DNA of 64,000 nucleotides from Hepsetus odoe. Its lineage: Eukaryota > Chordata > Actinopteri > Characiformes > Hepsetidae. Of this stretch, positions 48,740-59,499 are shown in pieces (the first letter of the stretch is position 1; every line of letters begins with the position of its first letter). Position numbers and translations under genes: made by a program. Where the stretch lies: assembly GCA_017165825.1 (NCBI GenBank), contig CM029367.1:20771752-20835751 (forward strand). The letters run 5' to 3'. Under the pieces are notes generated by a model, which saw only the letters and a program-made list of their open reading frames with translations, made no database searches and was not told where the DNA came from.

Positions 48740-48823
48740 AATACAGCCTACCTCTATTTTAAGGGGTTCAAGAGGAAAGGGACTATCTTTGCTTCCACTG
48801 GGTAAGATGCCCAGTAGTCCTAG
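48740..48823 (+). CDS. rims1: Probable rims1 cassette exon with two possible donors
   Basis: The acceptor cacctgcag at 48731-48739 is good. Read in the phase left by 48414 it encodes IQPTSILRGSRGKGLSLLPL then GKMPSSPR. An 84-base form ending at 48823 (AG before gtttac) keeps the frame and leads into GHPHAS. A 62-base form ending at 48801 has the stronger donor gtaaga but shifts the frame and meets a stop inside the next exon. Similarity to mammalian RIM1 is weak, so the exon is only probable. Confidence 0.55.
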
Positions 48824-49357
48824 GTTTACCCCAAACAGACATGTGTTGACCTTTCTTTAGACTGAAAGACCTCTACTCATTCCTTAACACTAAAATATAA
48901 CTATGGCTACACACACAATAAATATGTAATGTTTAATGTAGACCAATATCTCATTTCAATGTTTCATTTTTCTGTACTCCCACTCTGAAACCTGTAGACT
49001 TTCCTTACATCCACACAACCCTTGGTTTATTGAGGATAGACTTGCCTCTTTCACTCATACTCACATTTGTTTTCTTGACTGTGCCTCACATTATGTCTTC
49101 TCCTTTTTACTCTGCTGACAATATTAAAGGTGAATATTTTCCAATATTTTAACAGCTTCTTCAAGATCAAATTGACATAAAGTAAAGTTTGATTTGAAAA
49201 TGTTCATAAATTGTTCTGTTCATATCGGGGTATTAAGCAATCTTTATTCTTTTTGAAAAGGGTTGTATGTTGATTGCAATTCGCGATGTGATTATAGAGT
49301 GTACCAGTGCTTATACTTATTCTCTCCTTTGCTTTCCTCCTATTCTCTCCCTCCCAG

Positions 49358-49470
49358 GGGCCATCCACATGCCAGCACAGCATACTCTTCATCGACAGGG
49401 ACCACTTCATTGGCACGTAGGGGCAGACAGCTGCCACAAGTCCCAGCCAAAAGCAGTAGTGTAGAACAAG
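49358..49470 (+). CDS. rims1: rims1 exon: RIM-BP binding motif RQLPQVP
   Basis: Encodes GHPHASTAYSSSTGTTSLAR then RGRQLPQVPAKSSSVEQ. RQLPQVP is the PxxP motif through which RIM binds the SH3 domains of RIM-BP, linking RIM to Ca2+ channels. The reading frame is fixed by this motif and by the match with RIM2-type HPRTGSVQTSPSS before it. The acceptor is ctccctcccag and the donor gtacag. Phase 2 in, phase 1 out. Confidence 0.95.
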
Positions 49471-49517
49471 GTACAGCACTGTGACATGCTTTCTGAATTA
49501 TGCAACTAATAGTTACA

Positions 49518-49640
49518 GCCCTATGATGGAGTGGCAACCTGTCTGGGATGTTTCTCTGCCTTTTGCCCTTTGAGCACTGGGATAGGCTTCAGCACCCCCC
49601 ATAATATAGGATATGCGGTTATGATAATTGATAGATGGGT
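49518..49640. repeat. Short interspersed repeat fragment
   Basis: Phrases ggcaacctgtctgggatgtt and gggataggcttcagcacccc belong to the body of common fish SINE-type repeats. Confidence 0.4.
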
Positions 49641-49672
49641 GTGCCTTCTTTTGTGAGTGTGTGTGTGTGTGT

Positions 49673-49707
<35 letters not shown>

Positions 49708-49847
49708 GACCTACACTATGGTCCCTTATAATATAAAGGTTTCATGATTTTGTGTCCATGTTCTTGAACAATTTGGTGTAAATTACACTAAATGTGTGCC
49801 AATAGATTATAGAATATAGCATGATCAGATGCATGCATTTATTGCAG

Positions 49848-49957
49848 CCCTTGCCTCAGAGGAACGTACACGGCAGATGAAAGTGCATTCCTACAGGACA
49901 CCAGCTCCCTCCAGTACCAGTCAGGACCTGGAGAGGGCACTCAAGAACAAACGAGAG
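49848..49957 (+). CDS. rims1: rims1 exon: SEERTRQMKVHSYRT
   Basis: Encodes ALASEERTRQMKVHSYRTPA then PSSTSQDLERALKNKRE, matching the mammalian RIM1 EERTRQMKMKVHRFKQ segment. The acceptor is tttattgcag and the donor gtagtc. Phase 1 in, phase 0 out. Confidence 0.94.
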
Positions 49958-50163
49958 GTAGTCTTCTGTCCCCTCTTAACCTGCTTTCAGGGCCCTCTTG
50001 CCTTGGTTTTTGTCTGCTCTGTATTAAGATAAGCCTTTAAGAACATGTGAAAGATAATTAAATAAGTTTGAAATTCAAACCTGCTTCCGTTACTACAGAG
50101 GAGTACATACATGCGCATGCTTATATAAATAGATACAGATGAACATCTCCTTCTCCGCTACAG

Positions 50164-50324
50164 CTTTATAAAGAGCAGCGGCGGAGCTGTGATAATGTAT
50201 CCCATAAGTCCTCGGACAGTGATGTCAGTGATGTGTCAGCCATCTCTCGCGCCAGCAGTGCCTCACGGATCAGTAGCACCAGCTACATGTCCATCCAATC
50301 AGAGCGGCCCAGGGGTCGCTTTAG
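50164..50324 (+). CDS. rims1: rims1 exon: SCDNVSHKSSDSDVSDVSAISR
   Basis: Encodes LYKEQRRSCDNVSHKSSDSD, VSDVSAISRASSASRISSTS and YMSIQSERPRGRF. This Ser-rich segment is close to mammalian RIM1. The acceptor is ctccgctacag and the donor gtatga. Phase 0 in, phase 2 out. Confidence 0.95.
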
Positions 50325-50994
50325 GTATGAAAACCAAGGCTTTTACAACTTCAGATTCCCATTATATGCTATTAAATAATCAAATCACAGTCAGAAACAC
50401 TTCACTGTCTTCAGCTTTTATGTTATAGATCTCCTCAGCTTTTATTTCTTTAGCTAAGAAACGCTAGAAAAAAATATTTACTTGTGCATTCTAGGTATTA
50501 TATCATTGAGCAACTGATGACACCTAGATCATAAAAATTTAAGAAAAAGACGAAATGAGGGACAGCAAGAGTACATGGCGAATAGATAAAAGGAGCAGCA
50601 AAATATAGCAGCAGGACTTCTTATGAAGGGGATTAATGGTGAAAGCTAAAGCTCATACATTTTGACTTTAATAGTTACCAAACCATGCTGACCCTTACAT
50701 CTGGGTGCCACAGATCCGAACATCTGTAGCGCCCTCTATCTCTTCTTAGGCTCTGTAGCTAACCTGTAAAAACATATTCATCCTGCATGCAAAAATAAAC
50801 CTCTTGTGTAATAAAAATAGAAGAGCCCGTAAGACCCAAGATTATAGCTGAATATTTTTTGCTTTTGTAGCAACTGTCCAGTTATGCCTACTTCATGTCT
50901 CTTGGAATAGGAAGTCTGTGTATTAAAAGTCCTAGTTTAGTTCACGTGGTAAAATAAGAATCTTATGTTCCTAATTTTTATTTATGTGTTTTAG

Positions 50995-51215
50995 CCGTCA
51001 TGTTCGCCAATCAAGCCGGAGTATGCTGAAAAGCACGAGTGTAAGTGGTGAAATTTTCTCTCTGGATCGCACGGATGGCAGCCAGTCAGATACGGCTCTG
51101 GGAACTCTGGGGGCCGGGGGGAAGAAACGGCGATCCAGTCTCAGTGCCCGTGTAGTGGCCATTGTGGGCATTCCCTCCAGACGCAGTAGGAGCACCTCTC
51201 AGCTCAGTCAAACAG
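50995..51215 (+). CDS. rims1: rims1 exon: SMLKSTSVSGE...KKRRSSLSARVVAIV
   Basis: Encodes RHVRQSSRSMLKSTSVSGEI, then FSLDRTDGSQSDTALGTLGA, GGKKRRSSLSARVVAIVGIP and SRRSRSTSQLSQT. It matches mammalian RIM1 throughout, with an extra GIP before SRRSRSTSQLSQT. The acceptor is gtgttttag and the donor gtgaaa. Phase 2 in, phase 1 out. Confidence 0.95.
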
Positions 51216-54101
51216 GTGAAACACCCTTCCCAATCAATAAATCTCACCATTAAAACAAATGCATGGGTGTTGTCCTGTGACATATTCTGAGTACCCTGAA
51301 AAAAATTCATGTGAAACCCAGTGTTTTATATTCTGTTTTGTTTGTCTTAAACTCAGGCATGCCACATATGAGGCACAAGGTGGATGTTTGTCCCAGTGTA
51401 CAGACTTTGTACTCATTGTACAGACTTTGACGAAAGAAAGACCTAACTGCTTTATTTTCTCACTGCCATCAGGGCACACTTGTAAATAAAGGTCTGGTTT
51501 AACAAATGTTTCTGAGCCATAATAATTTGCATTATTAATATAATGTTAGCATGTATAGGAAATAAATGAATAATTTTATTACATTGTAGAGTGCAACATG
51601 TAAGCCACTGTACATGAGTGCAATTAAAAGAAATGAATCAGATTTCATAAACTCAGATTTCAATGGCATTTATTCATTATTTCAACTGCTTATCCTGGGC
51701 AAGGTTGTTGGTGGTGCTAAAGCCTATCTCACTGTGCATAGGACAAAAGGCGGAGAAACTCCCTTTACAGGTTGCCAGTCCATCACAGGGCAGTTGCACA
51801 GACAAGCACATTCAAATTCACACCTAGGGGGTGATTTAGTATCTCAAATCCATTTATGATATGAATGTCTTTGGACTGTGTGAGATAATCCAAGCACCCA
51901 GAGGAAACCCACATATGCAGACTCAACACAAAAAGGACCCAGGGCACCCTGCCAGGGAGGCCAATCCATGGCCTTCTCACTGTGAGGCGAGAGTGCTAGC
52001 CAAAGTGCCATCATGTCACCCAGATTTCAGTGACAAACCTGGATTATTTCCCAGCCATTAACAATAGCAGCAGTAGAGGGAGCACAGATTGTTTGGAGTA
52101 TTGCTAATATCTCTCTCTCCTTTTAGAGCGAGAAAGTCATCTTTATTATAGTAGGTTGAATGTTTGCAGGGTGGATGGGGTGACCTGTAAGCCTGCGAGA
52201 GCTGAAGCAGCTGAGAGTGGCAGCATTCTCCTGTTAGCTTTGGCAGGAATTTATTCTTGTCAACTAGAGATCAACCCTGGACTCTAATCAGATATAATGC
52301 AGACAAATGCCTTTGAAGTTGGATCTGATATCCTTTAAAATCCCGTATTTTAAGCACTGTCTATTTATGGTTTAATAAATGGATTTCAGAAAAAAAAGAA
52401 ACAAATTCAAAAAGGATGGTAGAAAAAGTTCTTGGCAAGTATGGCCGCCAAACCCCTGGACAATATCTTAAAAGGCCCATCAGATGATAAATCAGACAGA
52501 GTAGCAGAGCTTCTATAAATCAGCATATTAAAGAGCTCTGCTGGTTTGCAGCAGCTGCACTGCTCTCTGTAGCTTTCTTTGTGTCTAGCTAGCAGAAGAA
52601 AAGTGAATTTCTGTTCTGAATTCAACAAAAGGAATTAGCATTAATGTAAAAGTGTCTGAAGGAATGAGGTAGTGACTGGCAAGTAAGTTATTTTTGATTT
52701 GAATAAGATATAATTGCATGCAATAGAGCACAGATCATTGAACCTGCTGCGAATGGTCACATATGACATTTCTGAAGTTGCCTCTCGAAGCATTTTTGTA
52801 GTGCACTTCAAAAGGTTTGACCCATTTGACTCTGGTCTTCTTTCCTGTGGTTCAGATAATTTCCTTCTGTGGACCACAGAAAGGCTTTACCTCTTTCCCC
52901 AGAAACCCTAAAAACTAAACAGAGGGCTATGTGAACCTGTGATGGCAGTTTGATGTATGATGCAAGGTGCAGGAGGATATACTGATCAATGTGTGACATA
53001 CCTTTATCAACTCAAACAAACAACTGGTACTCAGTGCTCAGTTTTAGTGGATGGCATATTTAAAGCATCTGCAATCCATCAAAAAGCCATAAATAGGGAA
53101 GAAGGCGCCCCATGCCATCCAGGAGGAGATGTTTATACTCACTACAGCCAAAGCACTTTGTCTCAGACAGCAGTATTTCCTCTCAGAAAAGAAGGGTAGC
53201 AAAGGAAAACCACACTTTTCTGAACACACACACACATGAACAACATACACACAAAATATTAATCTCAAATGTGAGGTGTTTTTGTACGTATGTTTTTTCT
53301 TTGCATTTTATCCATGGACAAATTGGTTTCCTGATCAGTGTCCTTTAAGTGATATTTACTACAGGGCAAAGTTCGGAAGCAGTGCTTACTTTGTGAAAAG
53401 AGATTCAGCAGGATTAAGAGGATTAATAGGAATAATAATATGTTACAATTAAAAAAGATGTTTGACTTCATGGCAAAACTGCCTGATTCTGATTAGTTCC
53501 CCTGCTGGTGATTATCCCCACAGTTGCATTTCTTCAGTTTTACTCTACTTTGATAACTTTGTTCTTTTCAGAGCATTTTCAGATACTTTTATACAGAAAT
53601 ATTTTTGTACGGGACTACATCTAATTTTTACTCAGTGACATATTAGTTATCAAGTTTCTGATTTCTTTTTTGTGTTTCATTTTAGTATAACATGTTGATA
53701 GAACAATAGCACATAAAAAACCTCTGTTCCAGTACCAACTTTAGGATTCTTTAGGGAACTTGATCCTTGAGAAAGAAAGAACTGGTTGACATGGCACATG
53801 TATACTAATACTAAAGTTCTTTTAGAACCTCCTGTAGAGTTTATTGAAACTCCACCAACAATAATGGACTTTTATCACCAAAGTACATAAAGGCTCTTGA
53901 ACACCCCAAACTAATATATTTTTTTTAATGGTCAAACTTATATCAAGTAAATTGCTTTAGTTGACTTAATCATAAAAAATTTTAGAAACATTATTCTACT
54001 CACTTTCATAAATTTGCCCTGTATTATATATTTGTTTTCTGTCCAGTTGGTATATAAATGGGTGCTGTCTAACTGTTTTCTCGTCCTTTATGTGTTTGTA
54101 G
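51216..54101 (+). other. Intron with a fish interspersed repeat
   Basis: About 2.9 kb. 51675-52020 is an interspersed repeat (listed separately). I looked here for a promoter and first exon of a short C2B-only isoform, as exist for other RIM genes, and saw none I could support. Confidence 0.6.
51675..52020. repeat. Widespread fish interspersed repeat
   Basis: Carries tcacacctagggggtgattt, cccagaggaaacccacatat and a tRNA-like minus-strand end gaggcgagagtgctagccaa, as in the copy at 12904. Confidence 0.6.
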
Positions 54102-54252
54102 AAGCAGCGAATAAGAAAACAAAAGGTTCCAGTCAAATCCAGCGAAGCCAGGAAACAGGGATGGCAGTGGAGTATCCTCGCAACGCAATGGCTCGCCAGG
54201 CCAGCCGAGAGTCCACTGATGGCAGCATGAACAGCTACAGCTCTGAGGGGAA
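54102..54252 (+). CDS. rims1: rims1 exon: QRSQETGMAVE...SRESTDGSMNSYSSEG
   Basis: Encodes EAANKKTKGSSQIQRSQETG, MAVEYPRNAMARQASREST and DGSMNSYSSEG. It matches the mammalian RIM segment ending SRESTDGSINSYSSEGN. The acceptor is gtgtttgtag and the donor gtcagt. Phase 1 in, phase 2 out; the AA left over joins T of the next exon to make Asn. Confidence 0.94.
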
Positions 54253-55600
54253 GTCAGTATCTCAGTATCTCTCTTACTCGTTCTCCCCTGATTTTAGCAA
54301 GCACCCTCGTTCCTCTGCACCAAATGATACAGTCACGTTTTAGAATGTTGCCTTGATGGATGACCCATAATGGTTTGGGTTGCTGTATATTATTTGCCTT
54401 GAAGCAGTCAAAAAAAAAATAATAATAAAATAAAAAAATATATATATATATAGTACGAAAATATATTTCTTACACGAATGCTTATTACTACTACTTATAC
54501 TAATACCTTTTTGACCTTGTGTTTTACGTGAACTTGGTGCATCTAGTAAGTTTAGTAAATCTTCTGGAAAAGCCAGAGAGATGTATTGTGGAAAAGATAA
54601 GTTAATGGAAAACAGAGGAAAGGTAGGCTCTTCAAGCGCTGATTTGCACCGTTAATACTGTATGTCCATTGTTTTTGTAGCTCCATTTTTGGAACCAGAT
54701 GGTAGGCCTTCCTCCCCTCTGATAATTAAAATATCCATCATCTGTGCAGAGGCCTCAGCAGGGTCCTGGGTTGAGCACAAATACAACAGTTATTGCTCAC
54801 TACAGGGCTGACAGTGCCATAGCCAGTCACAGCAACCCTCACTGATCCAGCACAGAGCAGGACTGCAAGACAGTCATAAGAAATACGTGTGACTGTCTGT
54901 TGTAAAGCTAATTGGACATTAATATATGTTTAAACAGAGGTTAAGGATCCATGAAGGTTCTCGTATGGTAGCATGACACTGGCTGGCACTGCTCTCAGAC
55001 ATTCCTGCTGGAGTTAGCTCATGGAAACTGTGCTGGTCTCAAAGGAAATATCGCCTGTGTTTGAGGGGCCGCAGCACAGGACGTGGTTTACATACCATGC
55101 TTAATACACGTCTGCTATTCAGAAGCTTTTCTTTTTATATGTAATTGTTAGGTCTTTATTGGTTTAAGCAATTTAGCACATTCAACCTAGCTTTAGTATT
55201 ATTAAAATATGATGTCATATAAAAACGTGTGTTTTTAGCATTTATTTTTAAACTTGGAAGTAATTGGATGACTCATTTGGACCTTTTTAAAAATGTTGAT
55301 TCTGATGTTTTCCTTATTTGATGAGTTCTCTCATGTCTTTCATGTAAAGTGCTGTCAAAACTGCCATTTTTTGCCAGGGAAAGGAAGAAATAATTTATTC
55401 TGAAGAACCAGGAGAATGAAGAAATAATTTATTCTGATGAAAAGTAGTACAGAAGACTGAATTTGAAAAGTTTTTTCCCCCTAGCGTAAATACGTAATCT
55501 GCTGTCCTTCATTATAGCTGAATGAGCAGAATCATGCTTTTATGAGCTTATTCATCATAATAGCTGAACAAATGCACTCTTTGTGTGTGTGTGTGTGTGT

Positions 55601-55649
<49 letters not shown>

Positions 55650-55687
55650 TATGGGTGTGCGTATGTGTGTATGTGTGTGCATGATAG
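54253..55687 (+). other. Intron ending in a long GT repeat
   Basis: AT-rich intron with an (AT)n run near 54436-54453 and a GT-rich microsatellite from about 55580 to 55682 just before the next acceptor. No exon was recognised. Confidence 0.65.
55580..55682 (+). repeat. GT-rich microsatellite directly before an rims1 acceptor
   Basis: Long GT run with scattered TA and GGT units that ends five bases before the exon at 55688. Confidence 0.9.
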
Positions 55688-55800
55688 TCTGATCTTCTCA
55701 GGGATGAGGCTGGGAGCCGACAGCCAATTCAGTGACTTTCTGGATGGCCTTGGTCCTGGGCAGTTAGTAGGAAGGCAGACCCTAGCAACGCCCTCTATGG
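55688..55800 (+). CDS. rims1: rims1 exon: NLIFSGMRLGADSQFSDFLDG
   Basis: Encodes LIFSGMRLGADSQFSDFLDG then LGPGQLVGRQTLATPSM, close to RIM1 NLIFPGVRLGADSQFSDFLD. The frame requires the acceptor gatag at 55683-55687. The downstream ttctcag at 55696-55702 looks stronger but would break the frame. Donor gtgagt. Phase 2 in, phase 1 out. Confidence 0.94.
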
Positions 55801-55925
55801 GTGAGTCATAATTCTACAATTTGATCAGATATTTTTCAATCAAAGACTTATTTAATATTTCAAGTGCATTTTAACTCTAGATAACACATTCAGTTTCACA
55901 TTCATTGTTATTCATGTATTTTCAG

Positions 55926-56027
55926 GAGATGTTCAGATTGGTTTAATGGATAAGAAGGGGCAGCTAGAGGTGGAGGTGATCAGGGCACGTGGCCTTACCC
56001 CCAAACCAGGATCCAAATCGCTGCCAG
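55926..56027 (+). CDS. rims1: rims1 exon: C2B domain, first part
   Basis: Encodes GDVQIGLMDKKGQLEVEVIR then ARGLTPKPGSKSLP. This opens the C2B domain, with the Asp-poor first loop typical of RIM. The acceptor is gtattttcag and the donor gttcaa. Phase 1 at both ends. Confidence 0.95.
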
Positions 56028-56110
56028 GTTCAAATTTACCCATACGGTTCACTTACTGCTTGGTTAACATGTTCTTTCATTTTTTATATGAATGTTGTTT
56101 TCTTTCATAG

Positions 56111-56250
56111 CTCCCTATGTCAAGGTTTATTTGCTGGATAACGGAGCATGCAAAGCCAAAAAGAAAACCAAGATTGCACGAAAAACACTTGATCCATTGT
56201 ATCAGCAATCGCTGCTGTTCGAGGAAAGTCCGCAGGGTAAAGTTCTCCAG
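56111..56250 (+). CDS. rims1: rims1 exon: C2B domain, middle
   Basis: Encodes APYVKVYLLDNGACKAKKKT, then KIARKTLDPLYQQSLLFEES and PQGKVLQ. It holds the KAKKKTK polybasic strand; RIM C2B is known to bind PIP2 and synaptotagmin. The acceptor is ctttcatag and the donor gtaaga. Phase 1 in, phase 0 out. Confidence 0.96.
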
Positions 56251-56359
56251 GTAAGAAACTGGTGCAAATTGTTGTTTCTATCTGGCAAGCTTTAGAAAGC
56301 ATTTGGTTTTTGTTCTATTTTAAGGTTCAAAATTTGCACAAACTGTGTTTCTCCGCCAG

Positions 56360-56572
56360 GTAATAGTGTGGGGCGATTATGGCCGAATGGACCACAAATG
56401 CTTCATGGGAGTTGCACAGATCTTACTAGAGGAGCTGGACCTTTCTAGCACAGTGATTGGCTGGTACAAACTGTTTCCCCCATCTTCATTGGTGGACCCA
56501 ACGTTAGCTCCTCTCACTCGACGTGCTTCCCAGTCATCACTCGATTCAGGGCCGCCAGGCGTAAGGTCCTAG
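56360..56572 (+). CDS. rims1: rims1 last coding exon: C2B end and C-terminus
   Basis: Encodes VIVWGDYGRMDHKCFMGVAQ, ILLEELDLSSTVIGWYKLFP, PSSLVDPTLAPLTRRASQSS and LDSGPPGVRS, then TAG. DHKCFMG and LDLSS match RIM1; RIM2 has DHKSFMG and LELSN as I recall. The acceptor is ctccgccag. Confidence 0.97.
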   Translation, partial: VIVWGDYGRMDHKCFMGVAQILLEELDLSSTVIGWYKLFPPSSLVDPTLAPLTRRASQSSLDSGPPGVRS

Positions 56573-57492
56573 TGAATAAGAAAGGATATAGAATGAGACA
56601 GAAAACACAACTTAATGGACCAAGGACCTGTGGCAACAATCAGCGCCAGAGGGGCAGAAAGTTAGACAGCAAGACAGATGGACAGTTTCATGTTCAAAGC
56701 TTTGCCGGAGCCTGACAATCACTTCTCCTCTCTTTTTATTTTGATCTTTAGATTGTAGAGACTTTCCTTTGATCCACCTGCTCCTTACTGCATGTTCTGT
56801 TTGTTTTAAGCCATGTTGCTGAGATGGAGAGAGTCAGCCCAAATTTTAAAATGAAGTGAATGCCAAGCAGTTGAAAGCATTCTGCTGTGGCTGACGAGAG
56901 GAGCCGACTGTGGTGCTGGTAGCCTGAGTGGTTCTTGCCAATCAGTAACGTTTAGGAGTTGCTTTCTAACCATACAAGAAGTGTGCATGGAAGCAATGCG
57001 ATGGTGGATCAGTGAGAGTGAGGACAACACTGCCCCTCCCCCACCCCCCGCGTACAGGAAGCCGCTCTGCTGGGGGAGGCCTGAGGTCAGGGGTCAAAGG
57101 GCAAGGGTTAGTCTTTTCAAAGTCTCCCCTCCTCCTCCTCATGGGTGCTGAGTCCAGGACCACTCCTCTTGCCAGTGTGGCACTGGCTCAGATAAAGCAT
57201 GTGAGAGAGGGCAGGCCAGCCTGATACCTTTGTCTGTTTACAGCAGTCGCCACTGACTGCTTTGCCTTTTTTTTTTTTTTACTTTCTTGTTGATTTAAAA
57301 GCATTGCACACTTTGTGGAATGTGAAGATACGTTCCATGTTTTCTGACATTTGTGTTGTATAAGCTTCAAGGAAGACACAAAAAAACACATACATAAGAA
57401 CACTGGGATTTTTTTTTTTTCATAAGCTACAATTATGATTTCACTTAATTTCAGCCTGGCCAGGAGATTGCAAAAATGGTTATCTCTGAAAA

Positions 57493-57534
<42 letters not shown>

Positions 57535-58960
57535 TATATATACTAATATACCTGACCTCCTAGAACGCTGACCATAAAATGTACTCTAGCCAGTACATTG
57601 AAAAATGATCAGCATGGACAAGCCCAGTGCACTTAGGCAATAGCCAATCATATTTTATTTTGTTAGGTACATTTAGAACTTTTTGGGGACCTGCACATAA
57701 TTGAATTTCTATCCAACTAGACATCACATTGTTTTAATGCAAGCACAAATGCTTGTTTTTTTTTAAGATAAAGAGGCCAAATTATCATTCGCTTCTTATT
57801 TCCTTTTCATTTTTCGTGGTTTCAGTTATGTTCAAAAAAGTCCTAAAAATTCTCCCGAGAAGAAAAACAAATGTGACAGTAAGTGAGAGGTGAGCGGTGG
57901 TTCTGGAGATGGCCTGAGGTGGTGACCTCCCAAAACTCACCACCTTCTCCCCCAACATGGGCAACAGCATGACTCTGGAACCGATCCAAGCTGCATGCAC
58001 ATTTTGTAAAACAAGACAGGTGAGAAAAAAGAGACTAAATAAATGTGTGTTAGTTCCACATACTGTAGGCCAGCTTGTATGTTGCATGTACTTGTACAGT
58101 TTGCTCGTACTTGATATTAATAGATTAACCAATAAAATGAAGCCATTCATTCCATATGTGGGCATTTGGCCAAGTTCAGCCATGCACACGGGCCTCGTTT
58201 TGGGGCTGAATGTCTATGAGAAGTTTTTGAATTGTTTTCTTTTTTACCCTATGGATAAATAAGTGCTGTACTGTAGTACTGAGCAAACAACAGGCCCCTG
58301 TTTTTACTGAAGATGTTGGTGTTCACTGTAGTCTACTACTGTGGGGCTAGAATTGAGTTAGATAATGTGTATAAAACAGAGCTATCTATAAATGGAAGAT
58401 GATTATAATACGAAAACAGTATAGATAAATATAAATGCATTTATTTAAAAAAGAGTGTATCTAAGTAAGCATCGCCTACAGAAGCATACATGCACATATT
58501 GTAAATATGAGTCTGCTATGAGGTTTACTTATATTTACAAAGTGGCCCTGTCTAAATGGATTAGTGCTCTATCTCCTGGCTCCGTTGAATGGAACAAAGG
58601 CTGAGAAGGGACACATCCAGAGTTTTTGACTCTTTCAGATATTTTTGGCCAAAATAACCACTAGAATTGGGACCTCTGCCTACCTGTTACTGCATTAGAA
58701 CAAAGCCCATGAGATCATGTTTTGATAACAAGTTTACTTTTCATGTCCGTTATGGCAGACTTCTTTCCTTTACTTTGTCAGTATTATTAAAGGATACTGA
58801 TTGTTTACAATTCATGTGTCCCACTGAAACAGAATAGAAAGTATTCACTGCAACATTTCCTGTTTGTACAACAGATGTGGCTCAAATGATGTGTATGTTT
58901 TATATTCAAGAGTTCATTTTTATTATTTACAAATAAAAGACTGTGTGGAAGAAGAACAGT
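56573..58960 (+). other. rims1: Probable rims1 3' UTR
   Basis: Sequence after the stop has no coding signal. Candidate poly(A) signals AATAAA occur at 58038-58043, 58131-58136 and 58932-58937. The last is followed by a GT-rich stretch and is a plausible end. An (AT)n run is at about 57492-57545. The true 3' end needs RNA data. Confidence 0.4.
57492..57545. repeat. (AT)n microsatellite in the probable 3' UTR
   Basis: A-run followed by AT dinucleotides and then a ctatatatact segment. Confidence 0.9.
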
Positions 58961-59499
58961 GGCTCTGGATAATTTATGTCAATGTTTATACCGCGTGTGT
59001 ACGGATAAGTCATTTTTATTGCGCTTTGCTATTACTTTATTACTTCTATTACCGGCACTTTATTTCTCGACTGTTTTAGATATCTGTGAAAATATATAAA
59101 AGTATCATGATTTTAATTCCTTTGATTGTTTTAGTGTCAAACCATGTTTGGACCAAGCTGTGGTGTGACTGACTTTTTAAGCTGAATCACCAGCAGATTG
59201 GAGCATGCCAGACAGTGTTCACATCAAATTTTCTCGGGGTTTCTCTAATCAGCTGTAGAGCAGACATGGGTCAAAATAAATGGGAAAAAGCAGAGGATGA
59301 CAGCTTGACCATGAGAGAATTTGTATGTATGCATATCATGGATTATGAACAAGTGATTTTTTTTTGGCCTCATTTTTACTGTTGTCTAAGATTAATCCCA
59401 ATAATCAGGGGGGCAACTTTTTGGAATGTTTTTTTTATTTGAGCATTTTACCATTTGTGCAGAAGAGTGATTGTCCTGGAGTGTAATGGGAATGTATAT

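Larger units (their letters stand above)
19389..56572 (+). other. rims1: rims1 gene, coding span present in window (5' exons missing)
   Basis: Encodes RIM1, an active-zone scaffold that tethers Rab3-bearing synaptic vesicles, activates Munc13 and recruits voltage-gated Ca2+ channels. The exon chain gives, in order, a FYVE-like Rab-binding zinc finger, a basic linker, a PDZ domain, the C2A domain, a long Ser/Arg-rich linker with the RIM-BP motif RQLPQVP, and the C2B domain ending SSLDSGPPGVRS. Intron phases agree at every join and no stop interrupts the chain. The N-terminal start and first helix are not in the window: the first exon found begins in phase 2. RIM1 identity rests on diagnostic exons (LDPTVWH, RSAECLHT, TLPPKMPLL, ASTNCLRP and DHKCFMG in C2B) recalled from mammalian RIM1, where RIM2 differs. 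Teleosts often keep two rims1 copies; which one this is cannot be told from the window. Confidence 0.95.

Noticed and set aside
57785..58189. 134-residue open frame on the minus strand
   Set aside because: Lies in the probable 3' UTR of rims1 on the other strand and resembles nothing known.
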